From DTU032 sp964346175 (GTDB taxonomy: Bacteria > Bacillota > Clostridia > Saccharofermentanales > DTU023): a stretch of 64,000 nt of DNA. The notes beneath the pieces were generated by a model that made no database searches, had not been told where the DNA came from, and was given only the letters and a program-made list of their open reading frames with translations. The stretch is from the NCBI GenBank assembly GCA_964346175.1, contig CAYFTG010000002.1, forward strand, positions 1 to 64,000. The letters run 5' to 3'. Below, piece by piece: positions 43,181-52,284 of the stretch (positions are counted from its first letter, which is position 1; the number at the start of each line of letters is the position of its first letter). Both the position numbers and the translations under genes were made by a program.

Positions 43181-44260
43181 TTATGCTTCACGCATAGCTT
43201 CTTCGTGTTCGGCGGCCACCAAAGCCTCGATGATTTCATCAATGTCACCCATGAGAATAGCGTCCAACTGATACAGTGTCAGACCAATCCTGTGATCAGT
43301 GACTCGACCCTGAGGATAATTATAGGTACGGATGCGCTCGCTGCGGTCGCCGGTTCCCACTTGGCTTCGGCGTTCACTGGCGATGGCATCGGCTTGCTCA
43401 CCCTGCTTAATGTCCAGGAGTTTAGTGCGCAAGTGCTTCATGGCTTTATCACGGTTTTTGTGCTGAGAACGCTCATCCTGACAGGTAACTACAGTCCCCG
43501 TTGGTATATGCGTAATGCGAATGGCGGAGCTTGTTACGTTAACATGCTGACCGCCCGCACCGGAGGCGCGATAAGTATCGATCTGTAAATCAGACGGATC
43601 GATTTCGATGTCCACTTCTTCTGCTTCAGGCAAAACCGCTACCGTGACTGTAGAGGTATGAATGCGCCCGCCCGACTCAGTCACAGGCACGCGCTGGACA
43701 CGATGGACGCCACTTTCATATTTCAAGCGGCTGAAGGCACCTTTACCTTCTATCATGAATACTACTTCCTTTAAACCGCCAATACCGGTTTCATGGGAAT
43801 CAATAATTTCTGTGGTCCACGATCTGTTCTCTGCGTAGGCCGTGTACATGCGGAAAAGTTCAGCGGCAAATAAGCCTGCCTCGTCGCCGCCGGCTCCGGC
43901 ACGGATTTCGACAATAACGTTCTTATCGTCGTTAGGATCCTTGGGCTGAATTGCCAGTAGAATATCTCGGTCTAATTTCTCCTTCTCTGCTTCCAAGTCA
44001 GAAATCTCAGTGCGGATAAGCTCACGAAAATCAGCCTCGTCAGTTTCGTGCAAGAGTTCAGTGTTTTCTTTTAACTCCGCCTCGACTTCACGCAAACGAC
44101 GCATATTGTTGACCAGGGGCATTAAAGCTGCGTGCTCCTGTGTATACTTTTTATAAAGCTGTTGATCGCGCATTACTTGGGGATCCGCAATTAGCTTGTT
44201 CAGCTCCTCATAGCGCAGCTCACTCGCTGTCATATTGTTTTCATCAATGTTTAATTCCAT
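43181..44260 (-). CDS. prfA: Peptide chain release factor 1
   Basis: A 359-residue RF1 that recognises UAA/UAG. The codon-reading loop region is TESGGRIHTSTVTVAVLPE; the RF1 tripeptide PxT type is not resolved further. The peptidyl hydrolysis motif GGQ lies in YRASGAGGQHVNVTSSAIR (about 230-248). RF1 rather than RF2 by the absence of a programmed frameshift and by the position next to prmC. Confidence 0.97.
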   Translation of the reverse strand: MELNIDENNMTASELRYEELNKLIADPQVMRDQQLYKKYTQEHAALMPLVNNMRRLREVEAELKENTELLHETDEADFRELIRTEISDLEAEKEKLDRDILLAIQPKDPNDDKNVIVEIRAGAGGDEAGLFAAELFRMYTAYAENRSWTTEIIDSHETGIGGLKEVVFMIEGKGAFSRLKYESGVHRVQRVPVTESGGRIHTSTVTVAVLPEAEEVDIEIDPSDLQIDTYRASGAGGQHVNVTSSAIRITHIPTGTVVTCQDERSQHKNRDKAMKHLRTKLLDIKQGEQADAIASERRSQVGTGDRSERIRTYNYPQGRVTDHRIGLTLYQLDAILMGDIDEIIEALVAAEHEEAMREA

Positions 44261-44374
44261 ATACTCTCTCTTTATTAACGTCTTAGTCTAAAAATTATCG
44301 GTGCTCTCACCTGATTTATTTTACTGTAAGAAATATGGCTTGTCTTGTCCCTAAATATTCTACTCTATACCGAC

Positions 44375-44410
44375 TAAGTTCATTTTCGTGCCTGGCACGA
44401 TTCTTGACTT
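44375..44410. repeat. 36-bp palindromic dispersed repeat, copy 1
   Basis: Begins TAAGTTCATTTTCGTGCC, continues TGGCACGATTCTTGACTT. The core CGTGCC-T/A-GGCACG is palindromic. It differs from copy 2 (57183-57218) at two positions. It lies 5 bases beyond the prmC stop codon. Confidence 0.85.
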
Positions 44411-44415
44411 CTTCG

Positions 44416-45315
44416 TCAGCCAAAGGGATTTAATTCTCTCAGCTCAAAGATGAGTACCCGTGCGTTACCACCGTAATCATTTAGTTCGCGTACAAAAGAA
44501 AACAGGGAGTCTGCAAATATTTCCTTGATTGCAGCTCTCTGATCATAAGCGTGCTCGACTGCCAAGATAGCTCCTGGTCTTGAGTGTTCGGCTGCCTCAA
44601 CGGCTAATCTCCGGTAAAAATCCAAACCGTCAGAACCGCCATATAACGCCTGATAGGGTTCAAAGTGAGCTACTTCAGGCATCAGTTGCGCCATATCTTC
44701 CCGCTTAATGTAAGGAGGATTGCACGTAATTACATCATACTGTTCTCCGTTGTTCGGCCAGAAATCACATTCCCAATGCGAAACCTCTTTCTCTACAGCA
44801 TGCCTCTTAGCGTTACGCCGAGCTATCTCCAAGGCTTTCTGCGAATTGTCACAAAGGTCCAAACGGTTAATAATGTGGTCCGCTTTCAACTCAAGCAAGA
44901 GACTGAGACCAATACAGCCACTTCCGGTGCAGCTATCCAAGACGGAAATGCCGTTACCGGAACTTGAATAGCGCTCCCTTATTTCTTGCAAAACCGCTTC
45001 CACTAAAATTTCAGTGTCAGGACGAGGAGTCAAAACGTCTTCCGTGACATAAAAGGGTCGCCCATAAAAGTAGACTTCGCCCAGTATCTGCGACAAGGGT
45101 TTGCGTCGGCACCTCTCCTGCACTGCCTCTTTTATCTCGTATTGCAGCTGAACATCCACTTCGTGTTCCGGATGGCGCAACTGTTCTAGTCGGTCAAAAC
45201 CGCTAAACGATTCCAAGATTATTGCTGCCTCTAGCGATGCATCCTCAATTCCGCAGGAAGACAATTCCTGCTCAATCTCATTGAGAATATGCTTAATAGA
45301 AGATTTATTAGTCAT
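44416..45315 (-). CDS. prmC: Release factor glutamine methyltransferase PrmC (HemK)
   Basis: A 299-residue SAM-dependent enzyme that methylates the Gln of the release factor GGQ motif. The N-terminal helical domain recognises the factor. The Rossmann domain has VLDSCTGSGCIGLSLLLE (SAM) and the catalytic TCNPPYIKRED. It is upstream of prfA on the same strand; the 155-base gap contains the palindromic repeat. Confidence 0.96.
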   Translation of the reverse strand: MTNKSSIKHILNEIEQELSSCGIEDASLEAAIILESFSGFDRLEQLRHPEHEVDVQLQYEIKEAVQERCRRKPLSQILGEVYFYGRPFYVTEDVLTPRPDTEILVEAVLQEIRERYSSSGNGISVLDSCTGSGCIGLSLLLELKADHIINRLDLCDNSQKALEIARRNAKRHAVEKEVSHWECDFWPNNGEQYDVITCNPPYIKREDMAQLMPEVAHFEPYQALYGGSDGLDFYRRLAVEAAEHSRPGAILAVEHAYDQRAAIKEIFADSLFSFVRELNDYGGNARVLIFELRELNPFG

Positions 45316-45365
45316 TGGCTTACCGATTAATTTAGAAAAATTCTATGACGATAGATTCAGACGGG

Positions 45366-46529
45366 CTACCAATCATCTTCCCCGTCATCTTCCGGAATGA
45401 CAGCTGCCATAGCGGCAATCGAAACTTCCAACATAGAGTCATCGGGCTCTGCTGTTGTTAGATTTTGCAAGGCTAAGCCCGGCTTGGAGAGAATCCGCGA
45501 CAGTTTACTGTCACTACGGCCAGCGAAACGAGTAATTTCATAGGTGATCCCTGCTACTAGAGGTACCAGCACGAGGCGCAAGAGCACATTGACCCAGACA
45601 GAGTAACGACCTATCAGCGCAAAAACCAGAATGCTGATGAACATAAACAGAAAGAGGAATGAGGTTCCGCATCGCGGATGTTGCCTTGGCTGTTGGCGAC
45701 AATTATCCACTGTCAGCGGTAGACCCGCTTCATAGCAGGCGATGGTTTTATGCTCTGCTCCATGATACTGCCAGACGCGCTTGATCTCTTTCATCTTGGA
45801 AGTAGACCAAACATATAAGAGGAAGATAAACATTCGCAGGACGCCTTCGATCAGAGACAGTAAGAAGACGCCTCCGAAAGTTCCATTGTGGCCTAAGCCT
45901 GTCAGAGAACGAATTAGATCCGTAATCAGGCTCGGGATCAGAACGAAAACCGCTACCGACAGTAACAGAGATACGAAGACAGTCAATGTCATAGCTAAAC
46001 CTTGATGGCGCTCCAGAAAACTATCCAGCTTACTTGCTTCCTCAACTTCTTCTTCAGTCGAGCTGAGTTCTGCTGAGCGCATTAATGCGTTGACACCGGT
46101 GCGCAACTGAGTGACTAAGCGCACAGATCCACGCAAAAACGGGACATTGAAATTACTGCTGCGTTGCGCTCTAGGTTTCACCTGCAAATCAATCTCTCCC
46201 GATGGCAAACGAACAGCGGTCGCCTGCTTATCAGGTCCCAACATCATCAATCCTTCAATTAGAGCTTGACCGCCAATACTGGTTTTCTTAGCAGCTCTTT
46301 GCACTGCGACATCAGGAACAGTCACAGTCACATTAGGATCCGCTTCCGCTTCCGCTTCTGCCTCAAGCTCAGTTGTAACGGCCGACTCCACTGACTCGGC
46401 TTCAGCAGTTGCAGCTTCAAGCTCCGCAACATCTGACTTGAGCTCTGTAAGTTCAGCATCCTCAAAAGACGCTTCCGGAACAGGATCGTTTTTTAGATTG
46501 AAATTATTGGTTTCAGTCAATTTAGGCAC
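45366..46529 (-). CDS. DUF1385 membrane protein with acidic N-terminal tail
   Basis: A 387-residue protein. About 80 N-terminal residues are acidic and low-complexity (Glu/Ala-rich). The conserved DUF1385 core starts with SIGGQALIEGLMMLGPDKQ and includes YHGAEHKTIACYEAGLPL and HPRCGTSFLFLFMFISILVF. There are about four membrane helices. The function is unknown; the gene commonly neighbours prmC-prfA and rpmE in Firmicutes, as here. The start is uncertain: GTG at 46529 has no Shine-Dalgarno because the rpmE terminator lies just upstream, while TTG at 46520 has AGGTG 6 bases before it. Confidence 0.85.
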   Translation of the reverse strand: MPKLTETNNFNLKNDPVPEASFEDAELTELKSDVAELEAATAEAESVESAVTTELEAEAEAEADPNVTVTVPDVAVQRAAKKTSIGGQALIEGLMMLGPDKQATAVRLPSGEIDLQVKPRAQRSSNFNVPFLRGSVRLVTQLRTGVNALMRSAELSSTEEEVEEASKLDSFLERHQGLAMTLTVFVSLLLSVAVFVLIPSLITDLIRSLTGLGHNGTFGGVFLLSLIEGVLRMFIFLLYVWSTSKMKEIKRVWQYHGAEHKTIACYEAGLPLTVDNCRQQPRQHPRCGTSFLFLFMFISILVFALIGRYSVWVNVLLRLVLVPLVAGITYEITRFAGRSDSKLSRILSKPGLALQNLTTAEPDDSMLEVSIAAMAAVIPEDDGEDDW

Positions 46530-46533
46530 CTAG

Positions 46534-46559
46534 AAAAAGGAGGAGCTGCGAGCTCCTCC
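46534..46559 (-). terminator. Terminator after rpmE, abutting the DUF1385 start
   Basis: A 9-bp stem GGAGGAGCT/AGCTCCTCC (46539-46547 with 46551-46559), 3-base loop, TTTTT on the minus strand. It ends only 5-14 bases before the possible DUF1385 starts. Confidence 0.9.
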
Positions 46560-46567
46560 CAGAATTC

Positions 46568-46771
46568 TTATTCCCCGCGCTGCATGCGCTTTTTAAATTT
46601 GTCTACGCGTCCACCGGTATCCACGAGCTTCTGACGGCCTGTGTAGAAAGGATGGCATTTGGAACAAATGTCAATTCTCATTTCATCAATAACAGACTTA
46701 GTTTCAAAAGTCTCACCGCAAGCACAGCGTACTGTACAATCTTTGTATTCAGGATGAATATTATCTTTCAT
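46568..46771 (-). CDS. rpmE: 50S ribosomal protein L31, zinc type
   Basis: A 67-residue L31. MKDNIHPEYKDCTVRCACG and DICSKCHPFYTGRQKLVDTGGRVDKF are the signature. Cys16, Cys18, Cys36 and Cys39 form the zinc site, so this is the C+ paralog. ATG at 46771 is chosen with AGAGGTGA about 5 bases upstream; an in-frame GTG lies 9 bases further up. Confidence 0.98.
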   Translation of the reverse strand: MKDNIHPEYKDCTVRCACGETFETKSVIDEMRIDICSKCHPFYTGRQKLVDTGGRVDKFKKRMQRGE

Positions 46772-46853
46772 GCTTCTCACCTCTCATGGCAATCGCGCGA
46801 AAACAATTAGCCTCGTATGCGATTCCAGAATTAGCTATTTTTAGCCGAATTAG

Positions 46854-46882
46854 ATTGTATACCCCCCTTATAAGACTGTCAA
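46854..46882 (-). promoter_or_regulatory. Promoter of rpmE
   Basis: Minus strand: TTGACA (46877-46882), 17-base spacer, TACAAT (46854-46859). Confidence 0.75.
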
Positions 46883-46975
46883 GCATTCGGCTGCTCTGTA
46901 ACCTGAATATTTTCACAGCAATCGACATAGCAATCTCCAGGTGCAGAGACTAAAACCTACTCTTAAATTACGACG

Positions 46976-46981
46976 TATAAT
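46976..46981 (+). promoter_or_regulatory. Putative -10 element before P5C dehydrogenase gene
   Basis: TATAAT 63 bases before the ATG; no good -35. A short dyad ATCAC-N7-GTGAT (46991-47007) follows it and could be an operator. Confidence 0.3.
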
Positions 46982-47043
46982 GTTAGCATTATCACAAATG
47001 AAGTGATATTTTTTGACAAACATTAAAAACGTAGGAGGGAAAA

Positions 47044-48672
47044 ATGAACAACGCAATTTTTAAAGTACCGGAAGCACGCAATGAAGCCATCTTGGCCTAT
47101 GCACCCGGCAGCAAAGCTCGAGAAAACCTGAAGCTCGAACTTGAGCGTCAGAGCAAAATGACAGTTGAGATACCGGTCGTCATTAACGGAGAAGAAATCT
47201 TTACCGGAGACAGCGAATCAGTTGTAATGCCGCATGAACATAAACACGTCTTGGCAACTACGCACTTGGCGAGCGAAGATGAAATGAAACAGGCAATTGC
47301 TACTGCCTTAGAAGCTAAAAAGGAATGGGCGCGCATGCCTTTCGAGCATAGGGCTGCTATCTTCCTCAAGGCTGCCGATCTGCTGGCTGGACCTTGGCGG
47401 GATCGCATCAATGCAGCAACGATGCTGGGCCAAAGTAAGACAGTGATCCAATCAGAGATCGACGCCGCTTGTGAGCTTTGCGATTTCTTGCGTTTCGGTG
47501 TCGCCTGCGCCGAAGAGATTTATCAACAGCAGCCTATGAGCACTCCCGGTGTCTGGAATCGGCAAGAGTATCGCCCTCTGGACGGTTTCGTCATGGCAAT
47601 TTCCCCTTTCAACTTCACCTCCATCGGCGGCAACCTCGCTATCGCACCCGCATTGATGGGCAACACAGTGATCTGGAAACCTGCTCGCACTGCCGCCCTC
47701 TCTAACTACTATGTCTTTCAGCTCTTACTGGAGGCAGGCCTACCGGCGGGAGTTATCTCCTTCTTACCCTCACGCGGCAAAGATGTCGACCAACATATCC
47801 TAAGAGATCCCCACTTGGGAGGTTTTCATTTCACCGGCTCGACCGCTGTCTTCCAAAATGTGTTCAAAGTCGTCGGCGAAAACATTAGTTCCTACAAGCA
47901 ATACCCGCGCCTCGTCGGGGAAACCGGAGGTAAGGATTTTGTCTTTGCTCATCCAACAGCAGATATTGACACACTTGTAGCGGGCTTAGTGCGTGGCTCC
48001 TTCGAATACCAGGGGCAAAAATGCTCTGCCGCTTCCCGTGCCTATATTCCTCAATCTATCTGGCCAGAAGTCAAAGATAAACTCCTAGGAAAAATCAAAG
48101 ACTTAAAAATGGGCGATGTTCGTGATTTCACAAATTTCCTATCAGCTGTCATCGACCGCAAAGCATTTACAAAGATCTCACAGGCGATCGAAAACGCGAA
48201 AGCCTCTGCCGATGCGGAAGTTCTGATTGGCGACTACGATGATAGTGTCGGTTATTTCATCTCTCCCACTGTAATCCTAGCCAAAAAAGCTGATTACTCA
48301 AGCATGAAAGAGGAGCTCTTCGGCCCGGTCCTGACTGTCTATGTCTACGAAGACGAGAAGCTCGAAGAAACCTTGACTCTGTGTGACGAAACTTCACCTT
48401 ACGCTTTGACCGGAGCGATCTTCGCACAAGACAGAGCTGCCATCGTCGCCATGGAAGCGGCATTAAGTAGCGCAGCCGGCAATTTCTATATTAACGACAA
48501 ACCCACCGGCGCTGTAGTGGGGCAACAGCCTTTCGGCGGTTCGCGCGCCTCCGGCACTAACGACAAAGCCGGCAGTGTCCTGAACCTCCTGCGCTGGGTT
48601 AGCCCGCGTACCATCAAGGAAAATCTCTTGCCTTCTGAAGATATCAGCTATCCCTTTATGAAGGAAAGTTAA
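47044..48672 (+). CDS. pruA: L-glutamate gamma-semialdehyde (1-pyrroline-5-carboxylate) dehydrogenase
   Basis: A 542-residue aldehyde dehydrogenase that oxidises P5C/glutamate semialdehyde to glutamate with NAD+. Its long N-terminus (NEAILAYAPGSKARENLKLE) is typical of the P5CDH group. Also present: ISPFNFTSIGGNLAIAPALM, GFHFTGSTAVF, the GETGGKDF glutamate region, catalytic Cys in QGQKCSAASRAY, and EELFGPVLTVYVY. It has an AGGAGG ribosome binding site. It converges on a four-gene dehydrogenase complex that probably makes its substrate from proline. Confidence 0.95.
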   Translation: MNNAIFKVPEARNEAILAYAPGSKARENLKLELERQSKMTVEIPVVINGEEIFTGDSESVVMPHEHKHVLATTHLASEDEMKQAIATALEAKKEWARMPFEHRAAIFLKAADLLAGPWRDRINAATMLGQSKTVIQSEIDAACELCDFLRFGVACAEEIYQQQPMSTPGVWNRQEYRPLDGFVMAISPFNFTSIGGNLAIAPALMGNTVIWKPARTAALSNYYVFQLLLEAGLPAGVISFLPSRGKDVDQHILRDPHLGGFHFTGSTAVFQNVFKVVGENISSYKQYPRLVGETGGKDFVFAHPTADIDTLVAGLVRGSFEYQGQKCSAASRAYIPQSIWPEVKDKLLGKIKDLKMGDVRDFTNFLSAVIDRKAFTKISQAIENAKASADAEVLIGDYDDSVGYFISPTVILAKKADYSSMKEELFGPVLTVYVYEDEKLEETLTLCDETSPYALTGAIFAQDRAAIVAMEAALSSAAGNFYINDKPTGAVVGQQPFGGSRASGTNDKAGSVLNLLRWVSPRTIKENLLPSEDISYPFMKES

Positions 48673-48697
48673 AGGCACTGGCAAAACTAAGCAACAA

Positions 48698-48737
48698 AGA
48701 AGAGCCGCTGATTGGTAATTCCCTCAGCGGCTCTTCT
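48698..48737. terminator. Bidirectional terminator between pruA and the dehydrogenase complex
   Basis: A 14-bp perfect stem (48698-48711 with 48724-48737) with a 12-base loop between two convergent genes. T-runs are short on both sides. Confidence 0.8.
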
Positions 48738-48761
48738 CTTAACTTCTATTTACTTTGCAGA

Positions 48762-49913
48762 TCAGACGACCGAACTTTCGGTCGGCAACAAGCCTCCGTC
48801 TTTGAAACGGCTGACATTAAGACAAGTCACGTCAATATCCGCTTCCTCGCCCATAATCTGTTTAGCTATGACATGACCTGTGACAGGTGCCAGCATGAAG
48901 CCGTGACCTGAAAATCCTGCGGCAATATAAAAACCCGACAATTCAGGATCTTCATCGTAGATGGGCTGTGCATCTGCTGTCATGTTATAAAGCCCTGCCC
49001 ACTGGCGAACAACTTTCAAGCGACCAAGTCGCGGCATCAAAGTGGTACAGGTCTTACTCATTTTTTCCAAAAACTGCCACGAAGATGTCAAGCGCAAATC
49101 TCTGGGCTCGCTGTCGTCACTCCGCCCCATAATAAATGAGCCGTGCGGAACCTGCTGAATATAAATGTTAAGGGAAAAGCCCATAAACATTGGATCCTGC
49201 ATAGGTTCGACCGGTTCTGTTACCATGATTTGGTGTCGCCTTGAGAATACCGGCAGATTTGAGCCTGCCATTTCTGAGATCAGTTTGGAATAGCCACCGG
49301 CTGCATTTACTACGACCGGAGCAGAGATATCACCCTTGTCAGTCCGCACACCTGTAACCTTAGCACCGTCCCGTAGGATTTCGCAAACTTCAGTATATTC
49401 GTAAATACTCACGCCCAGACTACGTGCTGCTTCCGCAAACGCCTCGGTCGTACGGAAGGGATTCAAGTGGCCGTCTCTCTGGCAGAAAGTTGCTGCCTTG
49501 ATTTTCGTTATATCGAGGTGAGGCATAATTTCACCAGCCTCTTCCGGGCTGAGGAAATCAGATTCAATGCCCAGACTGTGCTGCAGATTTACGTTTCTTC
49601 TGAACTGTTCTACTTCCGCATCAGTTCCGGCAGCAATCAAGTACCCGCCCTGCTCGAACTCGATATCAATGTCATTATGAAAAATATCTTGTGCATTTTC
49701 AAAAAACTCACAGGAATATTTTGATAAAAGACAGTTCAGCTCTGTCCCCCACTGCATACGGATCCCTGCACCACACCGGCCGGTAGCGCCACTGCCAAGG
49801 AAATTCTTCTCAATCACGGCAACGTTTTTGACACCCTCACGAGCCAGATGAAAAGCAATCGAGAGGCCTGAAATGCCACCACCTACGATTACAACATCAA
49901 ATGTTTTCTGCAT
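48762..49913 (-). CDS. FAD-dependent amine/imino-acid dehydrogenase, beta subunit (SoxB/HcnC/PDH-beta-like)
   Basis: A 383-residue flavoprotein of the DAO family. It has the N-terminal FAD fold FDVVIVGGGISGLSIAFHLA, then GSGATGRCGAGIRMQWG where covalent or tight FAD enzymes such as sarcosine oxidase beta have their motif, and the C-terminal GFSGHGFMLAPVTG. It is predicted to oxidise an imino acid such as proline or D-hydroxyproline (or sarcosine). It overlaps the preceding subunit gene by 17 bases. With three other subunits it matches the architecture of proline, D-hydroxyproline and opine dehydrogenase complexes. The nearby P5C dehydrogenase favours proline as substrate. Confidence 0.85.
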   Translation of the reverse strand: MQKTFDVVIVGGGISGLSIAFHLAREGVKNVAVIEKNFLGSGATGRCGAGIRMQWGTELNCLLSKYSCEFFENAQDIFHNDIDIEFEQGGYLIAAGTDAEVEQFRRNVNLQHSLGIESDFLSPEEAGEIMPHLDITKIKAATFCQRDGHLNPFRTTEAFAEAARSLGVSIYEYTEVCEILRDGAKVTGVRTDKGDISAPVVVNAAGGYSKLISEMAGSNLPVFSRRHQIMVTEPVEPMQDPMFMGFSLNIYIQQVPHGSFIMGRSDDSEPRDLRLTSSWQFLEKMSKTCTTLMPRLGRLKVVRQWAGLYNMTADAQPIYDEDPELSGFYIAAGFSGHGFMLAPVTGHVIAKQIMGEEADIDVTCLNVSRFKDGGLLPTESSVV

Positions 49914-50727
49914 TTTCTTCGCTCCCTTTCGCTAATATATCCATTGAAACCGGAGTAGCCGGCGGCCGGAAACTGCCACCTTCAAATTCTTCCAAGGAAA
50001 CTCCGGCATCTTTAGCCAGTTCATTTAGAATCACTTGGCGGCAACTGCGCCCTTGGCAAGGTCCCATTCCTGCGCGACTTCTATGTTTGATCTCATCTAC
50101 AGTTTTGTAACCGCGTGCTATGAGATCGCGGATCTCGTCTAAGTCAATTCCTTCACAGCGGCACACGATCGGAGCCTCTTCCTCCAGTTCCTCAGCCTCA
50201 TAAGTGGAAAGCAGAGCCGTTTCTTCGCTAATTATGGAAAAAGAGCGCACATCCTGAAGATAGTCTTTGGGTATTTCCAGAGTAACCAGTGGCGTCTTGC
50301 CTTTTCCACCTTTCATGACGCGAGTAACTGCGGCCGGGAACAGCTCACTGCCGTCGCGGCCTCTCGCCATTACTTGATCGCCCCTTTCAGGAAGAGGCAG
50401 ATACTCATACGGCAACATAATCGTGCCTTTGTCCCCCTCCATAGATTCATCAATAATAAAAATGGCCAGACCGGGGCAAACTCTGGCACAGACAGCACAA
50501 CCTGTACATTTAGAGAAATCTACAAACGGTAAGTCGTTTATATTTTCAAAAGGATAAATAGCGTTGAAGCGACAGGAAACTACGCAAGGGTTACAGGGTA
50601 TTTCTTCGAAACATTCGATGACTGCGTAAGGGCCCCGCTTTTTATCACTTTCATTTGGCAGACGACCTTGGAGATTGTCTGCAGTAGCCAAACCTTCAAT
50701 TCTTAATTGTGTCAAATCAGTCTTCAT
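49897..50727 (-). CDS. Iron-sulfur subunit: 2x[4Fe-4S] ferredoxin + BFD-like [2Fe-2S] domain
   Basis: A 276-residue protein. An N-terminal cysteine group (CNPCVVSC) with a later CTGCAVCARVCPGLA forms a ferredoxin-like domain (about 35-95). A middle region of about 70 residues follows. At about 193-245 is a BFD-like [2Fe-2S] domain with CRCEG and MGPCQGRSCRQ. In the archaeal and bacterial proline/hydroxyproline dehydrogenases such parts are either separate or fused into the alpha subunit; here they form one subunit of the operon. It overlaps both neighbours (4 and 17 bases). It would relay electrons between the two flavin subunits. Confidence 0.82.
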   Translation of the reverse strand: MKTDLTQLRIEGLATADNLQGRLPNESDKKRGPYAVIECFEEIPCNPCVVSCRFNAIYPFENINDLPFVDFSKCTGCAVCARVCPGLAIFIIDESMEGDKGTIMLPYEYLPLPERGDQVMARGRDGSELFPAAVTRVMKGGKGKTPLVTLEIPKDYLQDVRSFSIISEETALLSTYEAEELEEEAPIVCRCEGIDLDEIRDLIARGYKTVDEIKHRSRAGMGPCQGRSCRQVILNELAKDAGVSLEEFEGGSFRPPATPVSMDILAKGSEENAENI

Positions 50728-51809
50728 GAATACGCTCCGGCCAGGGCCATCCCTGTTCTTATTTTCTCACTTCCGGGGCCAGCCCTCAGCTGGCGCAGTT
50801 GACTAAGGCATTCCTTCTTGAGAGCTTCACTTCCCTCGTTGGAGAAACCCAAATGCTGAGCTGCAGCAATACCTGCCAGCTCACCTTCGACCATAGCAGA
50901 ACTGGCCTCTTCAATACCGGCGACGTCACCTGCAATATATAATCCTTTTCGCGAAGTCATCATGTCGGCGTTTCTTAGCGGAACGTAGCCACCCAAAACT
51001 CCGATATATTTCATATCGACAGCCGCCTGCCAGAGTAGGTCCGTCAGTGGCGACAGACCGACTGCCACACAGACAACGTCAACATCCAACTGCCGTTCGC
51101 TACCTGCTATCTTCTGCCACTCATCATCAAGCGCATGGATGATGACGTGTTCAACTTTTTCGTCGCCAAAAGCACACTCTACTGTATGACGAGTCAAGAT
51201 CGGCACGCCTGCACGGCGAATTTTACTGGCATGCACCAGGTAACCGCCTATGTGTTCCGCAGCATCCAAGACCGCTGCTACTTCCACACCGGCCTGCAGC
51301 AACTGATAGGAGACAATCAGACCGATATTCCCTGCACCAATCATCAGAACTCTTTTACCTGGACGCACTCCATACTCATTCATCAGAGTCTGAACAGCAC
51401 CTGCCCCGTAGACACCTGGTAGATCGTTACCCATAAAAGGAAGCGTCTTTTCCGATGCACCGGTAGCAATAATACAGGCCTCCGGGCAATACTTCACAAA
51501 CTTGCCCTGTACCTCAGCAGTGATGACACCATCTTCATAGAATCCTAAGACGGTCGCATCTGTTTGAATTTCTACACACCCGGGAAGCCCCTCGAGTCGA
51601 GAGGTCAAAATATCACTTATCTCAATACCTCTAGTGGATGCAAACTGCTGCTCTGAACCAAAGAATTTATGCGTCTGCTTGACGAGCTGTCCGCCAGTCT
51701 TCTGTGCGCGCTCCAAAATCAGCACATCAACACCAAGCTCCGCAGCTCGGTAGGCGGCGCATAGTCCGGCCGGGCCTGCCCCGATAATTAAGAGTGGCAC
51801 TGAAATCAT
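50724..51809 (-). CDS. FAD/NAD-dependent oxidoreductase, alpha subunit (HcnB/PDH-alpha-like)
   Basis: A 361-residue pyridine-nucleotide-disulfide-type flavoprotein. FAD: VPLLIIGAGPAGLCAAYRAA; central NAD fold: KRVLMIGAGNIGLIVSYQLL; the second FAD motif GLYIAGDVAGIEEAS. It lacks the CxxC redox pair of thioredoxin-reductase-like enzymes. It is the NADH-reactive or secondary dehydrogenase subunit of complexes such as D-hydroxyproline, proline or opine dehydrogenases. Four-base overlaps (ATGA) with both neighbours show tight coupling. Confidence 0.85.
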   Translation of the reverse strand: MISVPLLIIGAGPAGLCAAYRAAELGVDVLILERAQKTGGQLVKQTHKFFGSEQQFASTRGIEISDILTSRLEGLPGCVEIQTDATVLGFYEDGVITAEVQGKFVKYCPEACIIATGASEKTLPFMGNDLPGVYGAGAVQTLMNEYGVRPGKRVLMIGAGNIGLIVSYQLLQAGVEVAAVLDAAEHIGGYLVHASKIRRAGVPILTRHTVECAFGDEKVEHVIIHALDDEWQKIAGSERQLDVDVVCVAVGLSPLTDLLWQAAVDMKYIGVLGGYVPLRNADMMTSRKGLYIAGDVAGIEEASSAMVEGELAGIAAAQHLGFSNEGSEALKKECLSQLRQLRAGPGSEKIRTGMALAGAYS

Positions 51810-52120
51810 GGTAGCACCCCCCTATTATTTTGTGAGCACACAACCATGCCTGCTTCCAAAGGTTCAACACAGACCCGTACATTAGGCACACCGTTCACAA
51901 TCATCAGACACGAGGAACAGTTACCGATTGCGCAATAAAAGCCACGCGGCCGCTCGTTCTTGAAATGGTGACCTAAAACACGGACTCCGGCCGCATGTAG
52001 TGCCGAGGCAATCGTATCTCCGGATTTCCCTATGAGCTCCTGACCGTCGAAGGTAAAAGGTATGTCTTCACCTTTTGCAAACTCCAGTATAGGATGCTCC
52101 AATATTCTATTACTATCCAC
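51806..52120 (-). CDS. Small [2Fe-2S] subunit (HcnA/PDH-gamma-like)
   Basis: A 104-residue ferredoxin-like protein. The cluster motif is FYCAIGNCSSCLM with a distal Cys in VRVCVEP (C-x4-C-x2-C-x12-C). It resembles the small N-terminal ferredoxin of the sarcosine oxidase alpha/HcnA group, with FTFDGQELIGKSGDTIASAL before it. GTG at 52120 is chosen because GGAGGG lies 5 bases upstream; a longer in-frame TTG at 52159 lacks such a site. First gene of the four-gene operon. Confidence 0.8.
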   Translation of the reverse strand: MDSNRILEHPILEFAKGEDIPFTFDGQELIGKSGDTIASALHAAGVRVLGHHFKNERPRGFYCAIGNCSSCLMIVNGVPNVRVCVEPLEAGMVVCSQNNRGVLP

Positions 52121-52284
52121 AGAATCCCTCCAGAAAGCAGTGATATCAGAATTAATCAAGTAGATTGTATCATAGCAAAGGAGTGAATAAGTAAAAGGCC
52201 AAGCAAGTCATCTTAACAATAATTTGCCCATTCCTTGTCTTCTTGCATAGATTAGCAGCAGCACATTCAGACAATCTCATAATA

